DNA from: Verrucomicrobiales bacterium
GTDB lineage: Bacteria > Verrucomicrobiota > Verrucomicrobiia > Verrucomicrobiales > V1-33
DNA length: 6,448 nt
Assembly (NCBI GenBank): GCA_023253495.1
Contig: JALRGF010000691.1
Span: forward strand, 1 to 6,448
Direction of reading: 5' to 3'
Position numbers and translations under genes: made by a program. Below the pieces are notes generated by a model, which was given only the letters and a program-made list of their open reading frames with translations, ran no database searches and was not told the origin of the DNA. This document shows positions 1 through 6,369 of this stretch, piece by piece (the stretch's first letter is position 1; the number at the start of each line of letters is the position of its first letter).

Positions 1-2
1 GC

Positions 3-326
3 GAGGGCGTAAGCGACCGCTTCCTGGCGGGTGACGACGCCGTCCTTGTCCGCGTCGCGTTTGGCGAATTCGCGGGCTTCGGCGGCGTCCATCTGCGGGT
101 TCCATTCGGCCGGCGTGATGCGGCCGTCCTTGTTGGTATCGCGTTCCTCGAAGATGGTGCCAACGAAGTAGTCGGTGACCTCGGAGGCGTCGAGGACGCC
201 GTTGCCGTCGCGGTCGGCGAGGGCGAAGCGGTCGGGTGGTGGCGGGGTCGTCTGGCAGGAGGCACAGGCAAGAACGACCGCGGCCGCGGCGGCGGCCCGG
301 CACAATGTGGCAGATGGCGTCATCAT
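3..326 (-). CDS. EF-hand calcium-binding lipoprotein (3' end outside window)
   Basis: Reverse-strand reading gives 108 codons from an ATGATG start and stays open to the window edge, so only the N-terminal part is present. The N-terminus is a short hydrophobic signal ending in a lipobox (V18-L19-A20-C21), followed by Cys24 and a proline-rich linker (PPPP at 28-31), as in an exported lipoprotein. Three canonical 12-residue EF-hand loops follow: D38-E49 (DRDGNGVLDASE), D63-E74 (DTNKDGRITPAE) and D91-E102 (DADKDGVVTRQE). All have acidic or Asn ligands at positions 1, 3 and 5, Gly at 6 and Glu at 12, so calcium binding is likely. A fourth hand may lie beyond the window. No Shine-Dalgarno sequence precedes the start. 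The gene begins 38 bases after the stop of the CotH-family gene on the same strand, which suggests co-transcription. The partner and exact role are unknown; a calcium-dependent surface or periplasmic function is inferred. Confidence 0.85.
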   Translation of the reverse strand, partial: MMTPSATLCRAAAAAAVVLACASCQTTPPPPDRFALADRDGNGVLDASEVTDYFVGTIFEERDTNKDGRITPAEWNPQMDAAEAREFAKRDADKDGVVTRQEAVAYAL

Positions 327-364
327 GGTGGATGAATGACTGTGCCCGCAGGAAAAAGCAAGCG

Positions 365-3300
365 CTACGGCGCCGCGGACATTTTCAGGCGCAGGTAGCG
401 CGGGGCGCCCGGAGCGACCGCCTTGGTATCGGTGATCTTGACCGTTTGGGTGAATCCGTCGGTGGCGAGGACTTCCTGGGTGAGTTCGCCGGCAGTCGGC
501 GCCCGCCAGCTCGCCAGATCCTCGCTGATCTGAACGTCATACACCACGGCGCTGGACGGGCTCAGGCGAGTGAACGTGAGGGAGACGCGGCCGTTTACGA
601 GGTCGACGGTCGGCGGAGCACCGGCGTCGGGCACCGTCGGGTTCGTCTGCAGGGCGTATTCGGCGAAATTCGAGCGCCCGTCACCCTCGGCATCATGGTC
701 CAGCGACCCGATGCCCGGGAAGCCGGCGAGCCACGACGCGGGAGTTTCCTGGGCGTAGACGACGACGCTGCCGGAGCGGGTGAGCAGGCCGTCGCTGGCG
801 GTCAGCTGCAGCGTGTAGGCACCCGGTTTGGAGAAGGTGGCGGTGGCGGCGATTGCGTTGGCCGGGGTGATGGTGGCGGTGCCCGGGCCGCCGACCAGAC
901 TCCACTGGAAAGTGGGCGCGGCCGGCCCGCCGAGGCCGCCCTCGAGGACGCCGTTGAGCGGCAGGGCGGTGAACGGACCGGCGGGCGCGCCGCCGCCATT
1001 GGGACGCGGCGCGCTCATCGGGTCGTAGGCGCCGGGCGATCCTCCGGGCGCGGCGCTGGCCCGCCAGTTGGCCGGGTCATTAAAACCCGCCACGGGGGCC
1101 TGCGGGTCGTAGACGGTCAGGCTGGGACCGCCGCCGTCGGATGTCGGCTGCCAGGTGTCGGCATACGTCATGCTGAAGATGCCGGTGCCGGTGGCGCCGA
1201 GCAGCGAGAGCAGCTCGCCGACATTGGAGAGGTTTCCGGAATACCCGCCGATCACCGGGCCGATGGAGGTGCCGTAGCGCGCGGCGAGGGCGTCAGGATT
1301 GTCGGCGATGACCACGGAACCACCGGGCGGCAGGGAGAGCGCGGCTTCGCCGGTGATGGCATAGGTGACCCCGTCGGCCACGCTCACCCCGAGCAGATCG
1401 ACGGCCGTTGCGGTCGGGTTGTGCAGCTCGATGAATTCGAAGTCGCCCGCCTGCCAGAGCGGATTGACCGCGAGTTCGGCCGGGGTCGGATCCGACGCAT
1501 TGTACTGGATTTCCGAAATGACCACGGAGCCGGGGGTGGCCGGCGGATCGGTGGCGAACCGCACGTTGAGCATCCCGCCCCATTTGCTGACCAGCGGCGG
1601 GTTGTTGGCGCCGGTCAGCGCGGTGTGCGTCGGCTTGAAGGCGCGGGCCCGGATCCGCGATGTCGATGTGATTTCGATCGGACCGGTATAAACCCGGGTG
1701 CCGGGAGCCAGAGCCGGCACATTGGAAACGACGGCGCCGCCGGCCGGCCGCGGGTCCGCCCCGTTGATCGTGTAATAGATGGTGGCGTTGGCCGGCCCGG
1801 TCAGCGTGACCTGGGTGCCGGCGGGGACATTGCCGTCAGGCAGCGAGGCCGTCACCGGCCCGACCCACTGGGTGTCGAAGAAATCCGCGCGCTGCTGCAT
1901 CCAGTCCTTGATGCGTTGGATTTCGGCGGCCTGCCCCTGCACCGGGTTGCTGGTCGGGGCCGGGTAGACGGTGCCGGTGAACGGACTGGTCCACGCGCGC
2001 TTCGCCTGGCGCCAGCGGCTGAAATCACGCGTCACGGCCTCATCGCCGATCTGCGCATTGAGCGAATCGATCAGCGCATTGAGCACCGGCGCGGAAAACG
2101 GCTGGCCGGGCCGGCGCAGTGACTGCCACCGGTCGATGTACCTCTGGTAAAAATCCGGGTCGCGGAACAGCCGATTCCACCATGTGTAATTGAAGAAATC
2201 CGTCCCCTGGTCGCCGGAATTCGAGCGCCACATCTTCGGGTTGGCGTCGCGGCCGTCGGTCGATGACAGCGCCCGGTCAAAGTCCCAGACCGGCCCCGGA
2301 TACATCTTGCCGCCGCGCTCCTTGGTCCAGTAGCCGCTGAGGCGCAGGGCGTCGACATTGAAGCACCAGACGTTGTGCAGGTGGTGGTCGACGGCGGCCG
2401 GCACGTCGAGAAAGGGCGCGTACCCGAGCACCGGATCGGTGAAGGTCGGTTTGTTCAGGGCGTCGGCAAATTGTTTGATGTAGCCGGCGGGCAGCGGATT
2501 GGCCGCGGTCGGCAGCGTGTTTTTGGCGAGGAACTGCTCCTGCGGGTCGCGCTGGGGCGATTTCACGTCGATTTCCTTCGGCGTGTAATACGCGAAACTC
2601 TGGCCACCGGCGGAGAATCCGGAGTCACCGGGGTCGAGGCGGTCGACTTTCCAGATCCAGCCGCCGGTCTTCGAGACGTTGTCGTTGTCGTATTTTTCCA
2701 GACGGCGGATGTCGACGCGGTCGTTGTTGCGCCGCACTTTTTCCATGACGTTGTAGACGCCGTAGTAGTCGCCGCTGGTGGTGCCGGGGAAATTGAGAGA
2801 AGAGCCGGTCACTTCCATGAAGACCTCGGCCATGCGGTTGCGGCTGGCGTAACGGCCGATCGACCGGCTCAGGGCGTAGGCGAGGGGATTGTGGATGAGC
2901 GAGCGGTCGAAATCGAAGGGCGCGTGCAGGACCCAGTCGGATTCGAGCGGCATGCCGAGCAGCGGGTACTGGACCTGGTCCTCGTTTGAGGAGTTCCGGG
3001 TTTCCACGTTCAGGTTGAACTTGGCATTGCCGAGGGTGCTGGACCCGCGTTTGTCGATCACGGTGCGGGAAGCGAGCGTCGGCGGGTTGCTGAAGCGCGC
3101 GCGGTTGTCGGGCGCGGCCGGCTCCCAGACCCACATGAAAGACGCCTGATCGCCATCGTTGGGCGGCTGGGAGGTGAGGAAATTGGTGATCACGATGATC
3201 GGGATGGCGGAGCTGAAATTTTCGGCATTGGCATTGAGCAGCAGGAACGCCTGGGAGTTGATTTCGCCGGGCAGCTTGCCCGGCTGGAACACGCGGGCCC

Positions 3301-4081
3301 GGATCATGGTGGTGGCGCTCACGGTGATCGGGCCGGTGTACAACGTGCTGGTTTCGTTCGGCAGCGACCGGTTGGTGGTGAACCGGATTTCCGCGCCGTC
3401 GGCCGGCGTGGTCTGGGTCAGGCTGACGTCGAGGGTGCCGCTGAAGGCGCGGCTGGTCTGGCTGAAGGTGACGCGGCCGGCGACACCAGGGCCCTCATAA
3501 CTGTTGGGCTCGTTGGGGGTCGGCACCGCATAGAAGCCGGTCAGGGTCGGCGTGACGGCGGCGTCACTGGCGTCGCGCCCCCACGAGACGTCCGCCGCCT
3601 GGGCCGGGTAATCAAATTGCGAAAGCAGGACGGGCGTGGCCGCCGCATTGAGCAGGCTGATCGAGCCACCCCCCGGTTTCGGCGTGAAATCGGTGTGCAG
3701 AGGGGCGGTGGAAACCCGGCGGTTTTTTCCCGAGAGCCACACGATCATGTGCTCATCGGGCATGATGTCCGCAGGGGGAAACGTCCAGGTGGTGGTACCG
3801 TCGGTCAACTTGTAGTTGTTCATCGCCACCTTGGTCGTCTGGCTGGGATTCCAGATTTCCACCCACGGCTGCGCGGAGCCATCCTCGTCCCGCAGGCCGG
3901 CCACGCTGACGACCTGGATTTCGGTCAGGCGCAGCTGGGCGACGGCGGCCTGCGACAGGCCGAGGACGCCGAAAACCACCATCCACAGCAACCATGGACG
4001 CGGGGCGCGACCGGCGGAACGACCGGAATGACTCGACCGAGCGGGGGTCGAACGACGGGAAGCGGGTGAAGCGGACATCAT
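365..4081 (-). CDS. Secreted CotH-kinase / lamin-tail domain protein
   Basis: The product has 1238 residues. The chosen ATGATG start (4081) gives an Arg-rich N-terminus, a hydrophobic stretch (W30-L42) and a probable signal peptidase site after A-V-A at 46-48. The frame stays open upstream to 4513, but that part overlaps the divergent hydrolase gene. Modules in order: lamin-tail-like domain (about 49-195, with LTEIQV and PWVEIWNP); chitobiase-C/Fn3-like beta domain (about 203-268, YTGPITVS..RARVFQPG); CotH kinase core (about 335-650); second chitobiase-C-like domain (about 743-817, YTGPIEIT..RARAFKPT); second lamin-tail domain (about 850-1000, VVISEIQYN, FEFIELHNP); PKD-like beta domain (about 1056-1110); acidic segment GDGRSNFAEYALQTNP (1133-1148); C-terminal beta domain ending RYLRLKMSAAP. 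CotH hallmarks are K344-R345-G-S-S, K354, GDYYGVYNVMEK (437-448) and WDFD (599-602), which probably supplies metal-binding aspartates. CotH proteins of spore formers phosphorylate coat proteins; the substrate here is unknown. No dockerin, PEP-CTERM or transmembrane anchor is seen at the C-terminus. Confidence 0.88.
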   Translation of the reverse strand: MMSASPASRRSTPARSSHSGRSAGRAPRPWLLWMVVFGVLGLSQAAVAQLRLTEIQVVSVAGLRDEDGSAQPWVEIWNPSQTTKVAMNNYKLTDGTTTWTFPPADIMPDEHMIVWLSGKNRRVSTAPLHTDFTPKPGGGSISLLNAAATPVLLSQFDYPAQAADVSWGRDASDAAVTPTLTGFYAVPTPNEPNSYEGPGVAGRVTFSQTSRAFSGTLDVSLTQTTPADGAEIRFTTNRSLPNETSTLYTGPITVSATTMIRARVFQPGKLPGEINSQAFLLLNANAENFSSAIPIIVITNFLTSQPPNDGDQASFMWVWEPAAPDNRARFSNPPTLASRTVIDKRGSSTLGNAKFNLNVETRNSSNEDQVQYPLLGMPLESDWVLHAPFDFDRSLIHNPLAYALSRSIGRYASRNRMAEVFMEVTGSSLNFPGTTSGDYYGVYNVMEKVRRNNDRVDIRRLEKYDNDNVSKTGGWIWKVDRLDPGDSGFSAGGQSFAYYTPKEIDVKSPQRDPQEQFLAKNTLPTAANPLPAGYIKQFADALNKPTFTDPVLGYAPFLDVPAAVDHHLHNVWCFNVDALRLSGYWTKERGGKMYPGPVWDFDRALSSTDGRDANPKMWRSNSGDQGTDFFNYTWWNRLFRDPDFYQRYIDRWQSLRRPGQPFSAPVLNALIDSLNAQIGDEAVTRDFSRWRQAKRAWTSPFTGTVYPAPTSNPVQGQAAEIQRIKDWMQQRADFFDTQWVGPVTASLPDGNVPAGTQVTLTGPANATIYYTINGADPRPAGGAVVSNVPALAPGTRVYTGPIEITSTSRIRARAFKPTHTALTGANNPPLVSKWGGMLNVRFATDPPATPGSVVISEIQYNASDPTPAELAVNPLWQAGDFEFIELHNPTATAVDLLGVSVADGVTYAITGEAALSLPPGGSVVIADNPDALAARYGTSIGPVIGGYSGNLSNVGELLSLLGATGTGIFSMTYADTWQPTSDGGGPSLTVYDPQAPVAGFNDPANWRASAAPGGSPGAYDPMSAPRPNGGGAPAGPFTALPLNGVLEGGLGGPAAPTFQWSLVGGPGTATITPANAIAATATFSKPGAYTLQLTASDGLLTRSGSVVVYAQETPASWLAGFPGIGSLDHDAEGDGRSNFAEYALQTNPTVPDAGAPPTVDLVNGRVSLTFTRLSPSSAVVYDVQISEDLASWRAPTAGELTQEVLATDGFTQTVKITDTKAVAPGAPRYLRLKMSAAP
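1631..1855 (-). repeat. Second copy of an internal chitobiase-C-like module in the CotH protein
   Basis: Residues about 743-817 of the CotH-family protein resemble residues about 203-268 (3278-3475). The shared pattern is a Thr/Ser-rich strand, a 'YYT/FTTN' turn with Asn and Pro, then YTGPI-(T/E)-(V/I)-x-(A/S)-T-(T/S)-x-IRAR-(V/A)-F-(Q/K)-P. This is the pattern of the chitobiase/beta-hexosaminidase C-terminal beta-sandwich family often found in bacterial surface proteins. The two modules flank the kinase core, and each lies beside a lamin-tail domain. Confidence 0.7.
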
Positions 4082-4170
4082 GGATGGATGGTGGAAAAGT
4101 CCCCGGAACACGTCTACCGGAACCCTGTGACGGTATCTCACCCATCGCCAAGGCCCCGGCAACACAGCGG

Positions 4171-4190
4171 TTCCGGAGAAGAATCCGGAA
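4171..4190. promoter_or_regulatory. Perfect inverted repeat, candidate operator
   Basis: TTCCGGA (4171-4177) and TCCGGAA (4184-4190) are perfect 7-base inverted arms around the 6-base spacer GAAGAA. It lies 90 bases upstream of the CotH-family start and 119 bases upstream of the hydrolase start. A dimeric regulator binding site fits both the position and the symmetry. It is not followed by a T-tract, so a terminator is unlikely. No regulator gene is in the window. Confidence 0.4.
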
Positions 4191-4290
4191 ATGTGACCTA
4201 ATCGTAACCGGACCACCCATTGACGAACAGGAAAAAACCCGCAATCGCCCCATTTCACGGCATCTTCTTTCCATTGAGCGGGCCGCGGAA

Positions 4291-4296
4291 TATTAT
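4291..4296 (+). promoter_or_regulatory. Possible -10 element of the hydrolase gene
   Basis: TATTAT is an isolated AT-rich hexamer in GC-rich DNA, 12 bases before the ATG at 4309. If it is the -10 box, transcription would start about 4302-4305, leaving a leader of only a few bases. The only -35-like hexamer nearby, TTGAGC at 4274-4279, is 11 bases away and too close; TTCTTT at 4265-4270 is 20 bases away. The call is therefore tentative. Confidence 0.25.
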
Positions 4297-4308
4297 AAGC
4301 TGCTTGCC

Positions 4309-5646
4309 ATGAAATCGCTCGCTCTCCTTGCCGCGGCCGGACTGCTCCTGCCATCCCGGGCCTCCGCCGAAGTCGCCCTGCCGGATGATCTGGCGCGCTA
4401 CGTGGCCCGTCCCGAGCCCGACGCCCGCTGGGCGCTCGCCGATCAGAAGCCGGTTGGTGCCTGCGATGTGTTTCATGTGCACCTGACCAGCCAGGTGTGG
4501 CAGGGGATCCCATGGGAGCATGATCTGGTTGTGTTTCTTCCCAAGGGAGCCTCGACCAGGACCGTGTTTCTCCTCAACGAGGGCGGCAAGGCGGACCCGA
4601 AGAATGCCGTCTTCGGCACCCTCGTCGCCAGCAAGGTGAAGGCACCGGTGGCCATCCTGCTCGGTGTGCCGCGGCAGCCGCTTTTCGACGGCAAGCGCGA
4701 GGACGACCTGATTGCCGAAACCTTTGTGCGCTACCTGGAAACCGGCGACGGCTCGTGGCCGCTCCTCTTTCCCATGGTCAAGAGCCTGGTCAAGGCGATG
4801 GACGCCATCCAGGAACTCAGCGGACAGAAATGGCCGCAGAAAACGGAAAACTTCATCGTCGGCGGTGCTTCCAAGCGTGGCTGGACGACCTGGCTCACCG
4901 CCGCCAGCGATCCGCGCATTCTTGCCATCACCCCGATGGTCATTGACACACTGAACATGCGGGCCCAGCTGCCGTACCAGATCGAGTCGTTTGGCGAGCC
5001 GAGCGAACAGATCGAGCCGTACACCAAACGCGGACTGGTCCCGCTGCCCGACACCCCGGCCGCCCAGAAGCTCTGGAGCATGGTGGACCCGTGGATCTAC
5101 CGCCGGAAATTCACCATGCCGAAGCTCGTCGTGCTCGGCAACAACGACCGCTACTGGACGACCGACGCCCTCAACCTCTATTGGGACGACCTGCCCGGGG
5201 ACAAGTATATTTCGTACACCCCGAATGCCGGCCACGACCTCACCGAACGCACGCCCCAGGGGCAGAAGCTCACCCCGATGCGCGCCCTCAACAATGTCGG
5301 TGCCTTCGTCCGGCACCTGCTCACCGACACCCCGCTGCCGAAACTGCAGTGGAAGCACGATGACGCTCCCGACGGCGCGCTGCGGCTCACCGTGACCGCC
5401 GAGCCCCGGCCACGCGAAGCCCAGATCTGGATCGCCTCCGGCCCGAACCGCGACCTCCGCGAGGCCCGCTGGGAGCCGCGCCCGGTAGAATACCCTGCCG
5501 AAGGCCCGCTGGTCATCACTCTTCCCCGCCCCGACACCGGCCACCTCGCTTTCTTCGCCGACCTCGGATACCAGATCGAGGACCTGCCGCACTGGCTCAG
5601 CACCCAGTTGCGCATCGCAGGCACCCGGACCGCCGCGGCTCAATAG
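4309..5646 (+). CDS. pqaA: PhoPQ-activated pathogenicity-related family hydrolase (PqaA-like), secreted
   Basis: The protein has 445 residues and belongs to the PhoPQ-regulated/PqaA family (PF10142 type), an alpha/beta-hydrolase group that includes Salmonella PqaA and Dictyostelium AprA. The ATG at 4309 is preferred because it begins a clean signal peptide (MKSLALLAAAGLLLPSRASA, cleavage after A20); longer in-frame extensions run into the divergent CotH gene. Family hallmarks are ALPDDLARYVARPEPDARW at the mature N-terminus, LTSQVWQGIPWEHDLVVFLP (59-78) and the nucleophile elbow GGASKRGWTTWLTAA (185-199) with Ser188. The likely acid is D280 in LGNNDRYWTTDA and the likely catalytic His is H309 in NAGHDLT. 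A C-terminal beta-domain (about 345-435) completes a full-length protein. The natural substrate of the family is not settled, so the reaction is given only as hydrolase-like. No Shine-Dalgarno sequence is present (AAGCTGCTTGCC before ATG). The symbol reflects family membership, not proven orthology. Confidence 0.9.
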   Translation: MKSLALLAAAGLLLPSRASAEVALPDDLARYVARPEPDARWALADQKPVGACDVFHVHLTSQVWQGIPWEHDLVVFLPKGASTRTVFLLNEGGKADPKNAVFGTLVASKVKAPVAILLGVPRQPLFDGKREDDLIAETFVRYLETGDGSWPLLFPMVKSLVKAMDAIQELSGQKWPQKTENFIVGGASKRGWTTWLTAASDPRILAITPMVIDTLNMRAQLPYQIESFGEPSEQIEPYTKRGLVPLPDTPAAQKLWSMVDPWIYRRKFTMPKLVVLGNNDRYWTTDALNLYWDDLPGDKYISYTPNAGHDLTERTPQGQKLTPMRALNNVGAFVRHLLTDTPLPKLQWKHDDAPDGALRLTVTAEPRPREAQIWIASGPNRDLREARWEPRPVEYPAEGPLVITLPRPDTGHLAFFADLGYQIEDLPHWLSTQLRIAGTRTAAAQ

Positions 5647-5656
5647 CAAAACGCGA

Positions 5657-5750
5657 CGAGAAGGCGGGGCTTCAGGGGTGGGACCGCACTCCCAAACCGG
5701 TCGGCGACGCGCGCCCGGAGGGCAGGCCCCACCTCGCACGCCCCTTCTCG
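5657..5750. repeat. Structured intergenic repeat, diverged copy C
   Basis: The element begins 11 bases after the hydrolase stop. Outer inverted arms are CGAGAAGG (5657-5664) and CCTTCTCG (5743-5750). It shares GGACCGCAC (5681-5689) and the 29-base block at 5709-5737 with the copy at 6238-6340. That block differs by one base between copies, and the spacing between the two shared blocks is 28 versus 29 bases. A second inverted pair, GGCGACG (5703-5709) and CGTCGCC (5757-5763), overlaps the outer arm. It could fold into a large hairpin that helps end the hydrolase transcript or protects its 3' end, but it lacks a T-tract. Confidence 0.6.
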
Positions 5751-5828
5751 ATGCGCCGTCGCCAGCTTCTCGGAGACTTCGACCCGGCACACCGGTCGGA
5801 TCAGGCGCCTGCCGCGGCCGACGCGCCG

Positions 5829-5970
5829 GGCTTTTTCATGGCCGAGCGCATGGCCAATGGTCGGGCATAAGCAGAAAGAGGTGCGGCTGCCAGCGATCAT
5901 TGAGGGCATGGAGGACAACGAATTCAAGCAGTAGACAGGCCAGCCCGGGCTCGGTCAGCGCCGTGGCGGG
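5829..5970 (-). pseudogene. Relic of IS200-like / REP-associated (Y1 HUH) transposase
   Basis: Reverse-strand translation of 5970-5854 gives PATALTEPGLACLLLEFVVL followed by HALNDRWQPHLFLLMPDHW. This matches the pattern of the Y1_Tnp/RAYT family just before and at the HUH motif: an 'L.EP..A.L' helix, then 'Y/W.xHxxxxMPDHxH'. In this frame the next codons read PCARP then stop. Dropping one base at 5852-5853 restores HAL, giving MPDHWHAL with the two metal-binding histidines of HUH nucleases. Neither the N-terminal part of the family nor the downstream catalytic-tyrosine helix can be recognised, so this is a fragment of about 45 codons, not an active gene. The match is motif-based and short; chance in GC-rich DNA cannot be fully excluded. 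Confidence 0.55.
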
Positions 5971-6130
5971 ACCCGGGCATGGGAGGTGGGACGGGCCCGC
6001 AGCGCACGTGAGCGGGGTGGCCGTCTGAGGCCGGAAACTTTCCCGCCTTCTTGAGCGGTGTGCCCCACGGCTCTGCCGGTGCGATGCCCGGAGGGACTCG
6101 GGGCTCGGGGCGCGCGCTGGAGCGATAGGA

Positions 6131-6170
6131 GCTCTGGGAAGCTCTGGGAAGCTCTGGGGAGCCTTGGGAG
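6131..6170. repeat. 10-base tandem repeat, four units
   Basis: Units are GCTCTGGGAA, GCTCTGGGAA, GCTCTGGGGA and GCCTTGGGAG. The first two are identical, the third differs by one base and the fourth is degenerate. A further GCTCTGGG-like string at 6177-6184 lies just outside the register. The period is close to one helical turn. No coding frame or known element explains it. Confidence 0.8.
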
Positions 6171-6201
6171 CGCCGCGCTCTGGGCGGCCACACGTGTTGA
6201 C

Positions 6202-6340
6202 GGCACACACGTTCACGGCTTCCGCCCCGGGGCGCGCACAAGAAGAGGCGAGGAACGGACCGCACAGTGGAGGCGCCTGCCGTGCGCGCGCCCGGAGGGC
6301 ACGCCCCACCTCGCCTTGTCGCTCTTCCAACCCCTCTTGT
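6202..6340. repeat. Structured intergenic repeat, copy A
   Basis: The 5' part (6202-6277) matches 6370-6444 with five substitutions and one single-base gap. The 3' part (6257-6314) matches copy C at 5681-5737, including the block GCGCGCCCGGAGGGCA-(C/G)-GCCCCACCTCGC. Inverted arms are GAAGAG (6242-6247) with CTCTTC (6322-6327), and ACAA (6238-6241) with TTGT (6337-6340), in positions matching the arms of copy C. This copy joins both halves of the element and defines its extent. Confidence 0.75.
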
Positions 6341-6369
6341 CCATGCACGGGCATGGGAGGTGTCTCCGT

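Larger units (their letters stand above)
4082..4308. promoter_or_regulatory. Divergent promoter region between CotH-family and PqaA-like genes
   Basis: These 227 bases separate the two divergent start codons and must carry promoters for both directions. CCGGAA occurs at 4103-4108 and 4117-4122, and its arrangement recurs as TTCCGG at 4171-4176 with CCGGAA at 4185-4190. In each pair the offset is 14 bases. The AT-rich patch TATTATAA at 4291-4298 is the best -10 candidate for the plus-strand gene. On the minus strand no convincing -35/-10 pair stands out; TACGAT (reverse strand, near 4202) is a weak candidate. No open frame in this stretch looks coding. Confidence 0.5.

Noticed and set aside
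236..2122. Long plus-strand open frame (628 codons) opposite the CotH gene
   Set aside because: Its translation is Arg/Gly-rich with no domain, and it is antisense to well-defined lamin-tail and chitobiase-like modules. GC-rich codon usage of the minus-strand gene keeps this frame open.
4082..4513. N-terminal extension of the CotH protein to an upstream start at 4513
   Set aside because: The extra 144 codons run through the divergent promoter and into the hydrolase gene, and they would place the signal peptide far inside the protein.
5657..5750. Classical rho-independent terminator after the hydrolase gene
   Set aside because: A large inverted repeat is present, but the loop is about 78 bases and no T-tract follows either arm, so termination is possible but not shown.
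4255..5790. Long minus-strand open frame (511 codons) opposite the hydrolase gene
   Set aside because: It is the antisense shadow of a clear PqaA-family gene and shows no recognisable domain or signal.
5678..6028. Plus-strand open frame of 116 codons
   Set aside because: Composition is Arg/Gly/Pro-rich, it crosses repeat copy C and the relic antisense, and has no start signal or domain.
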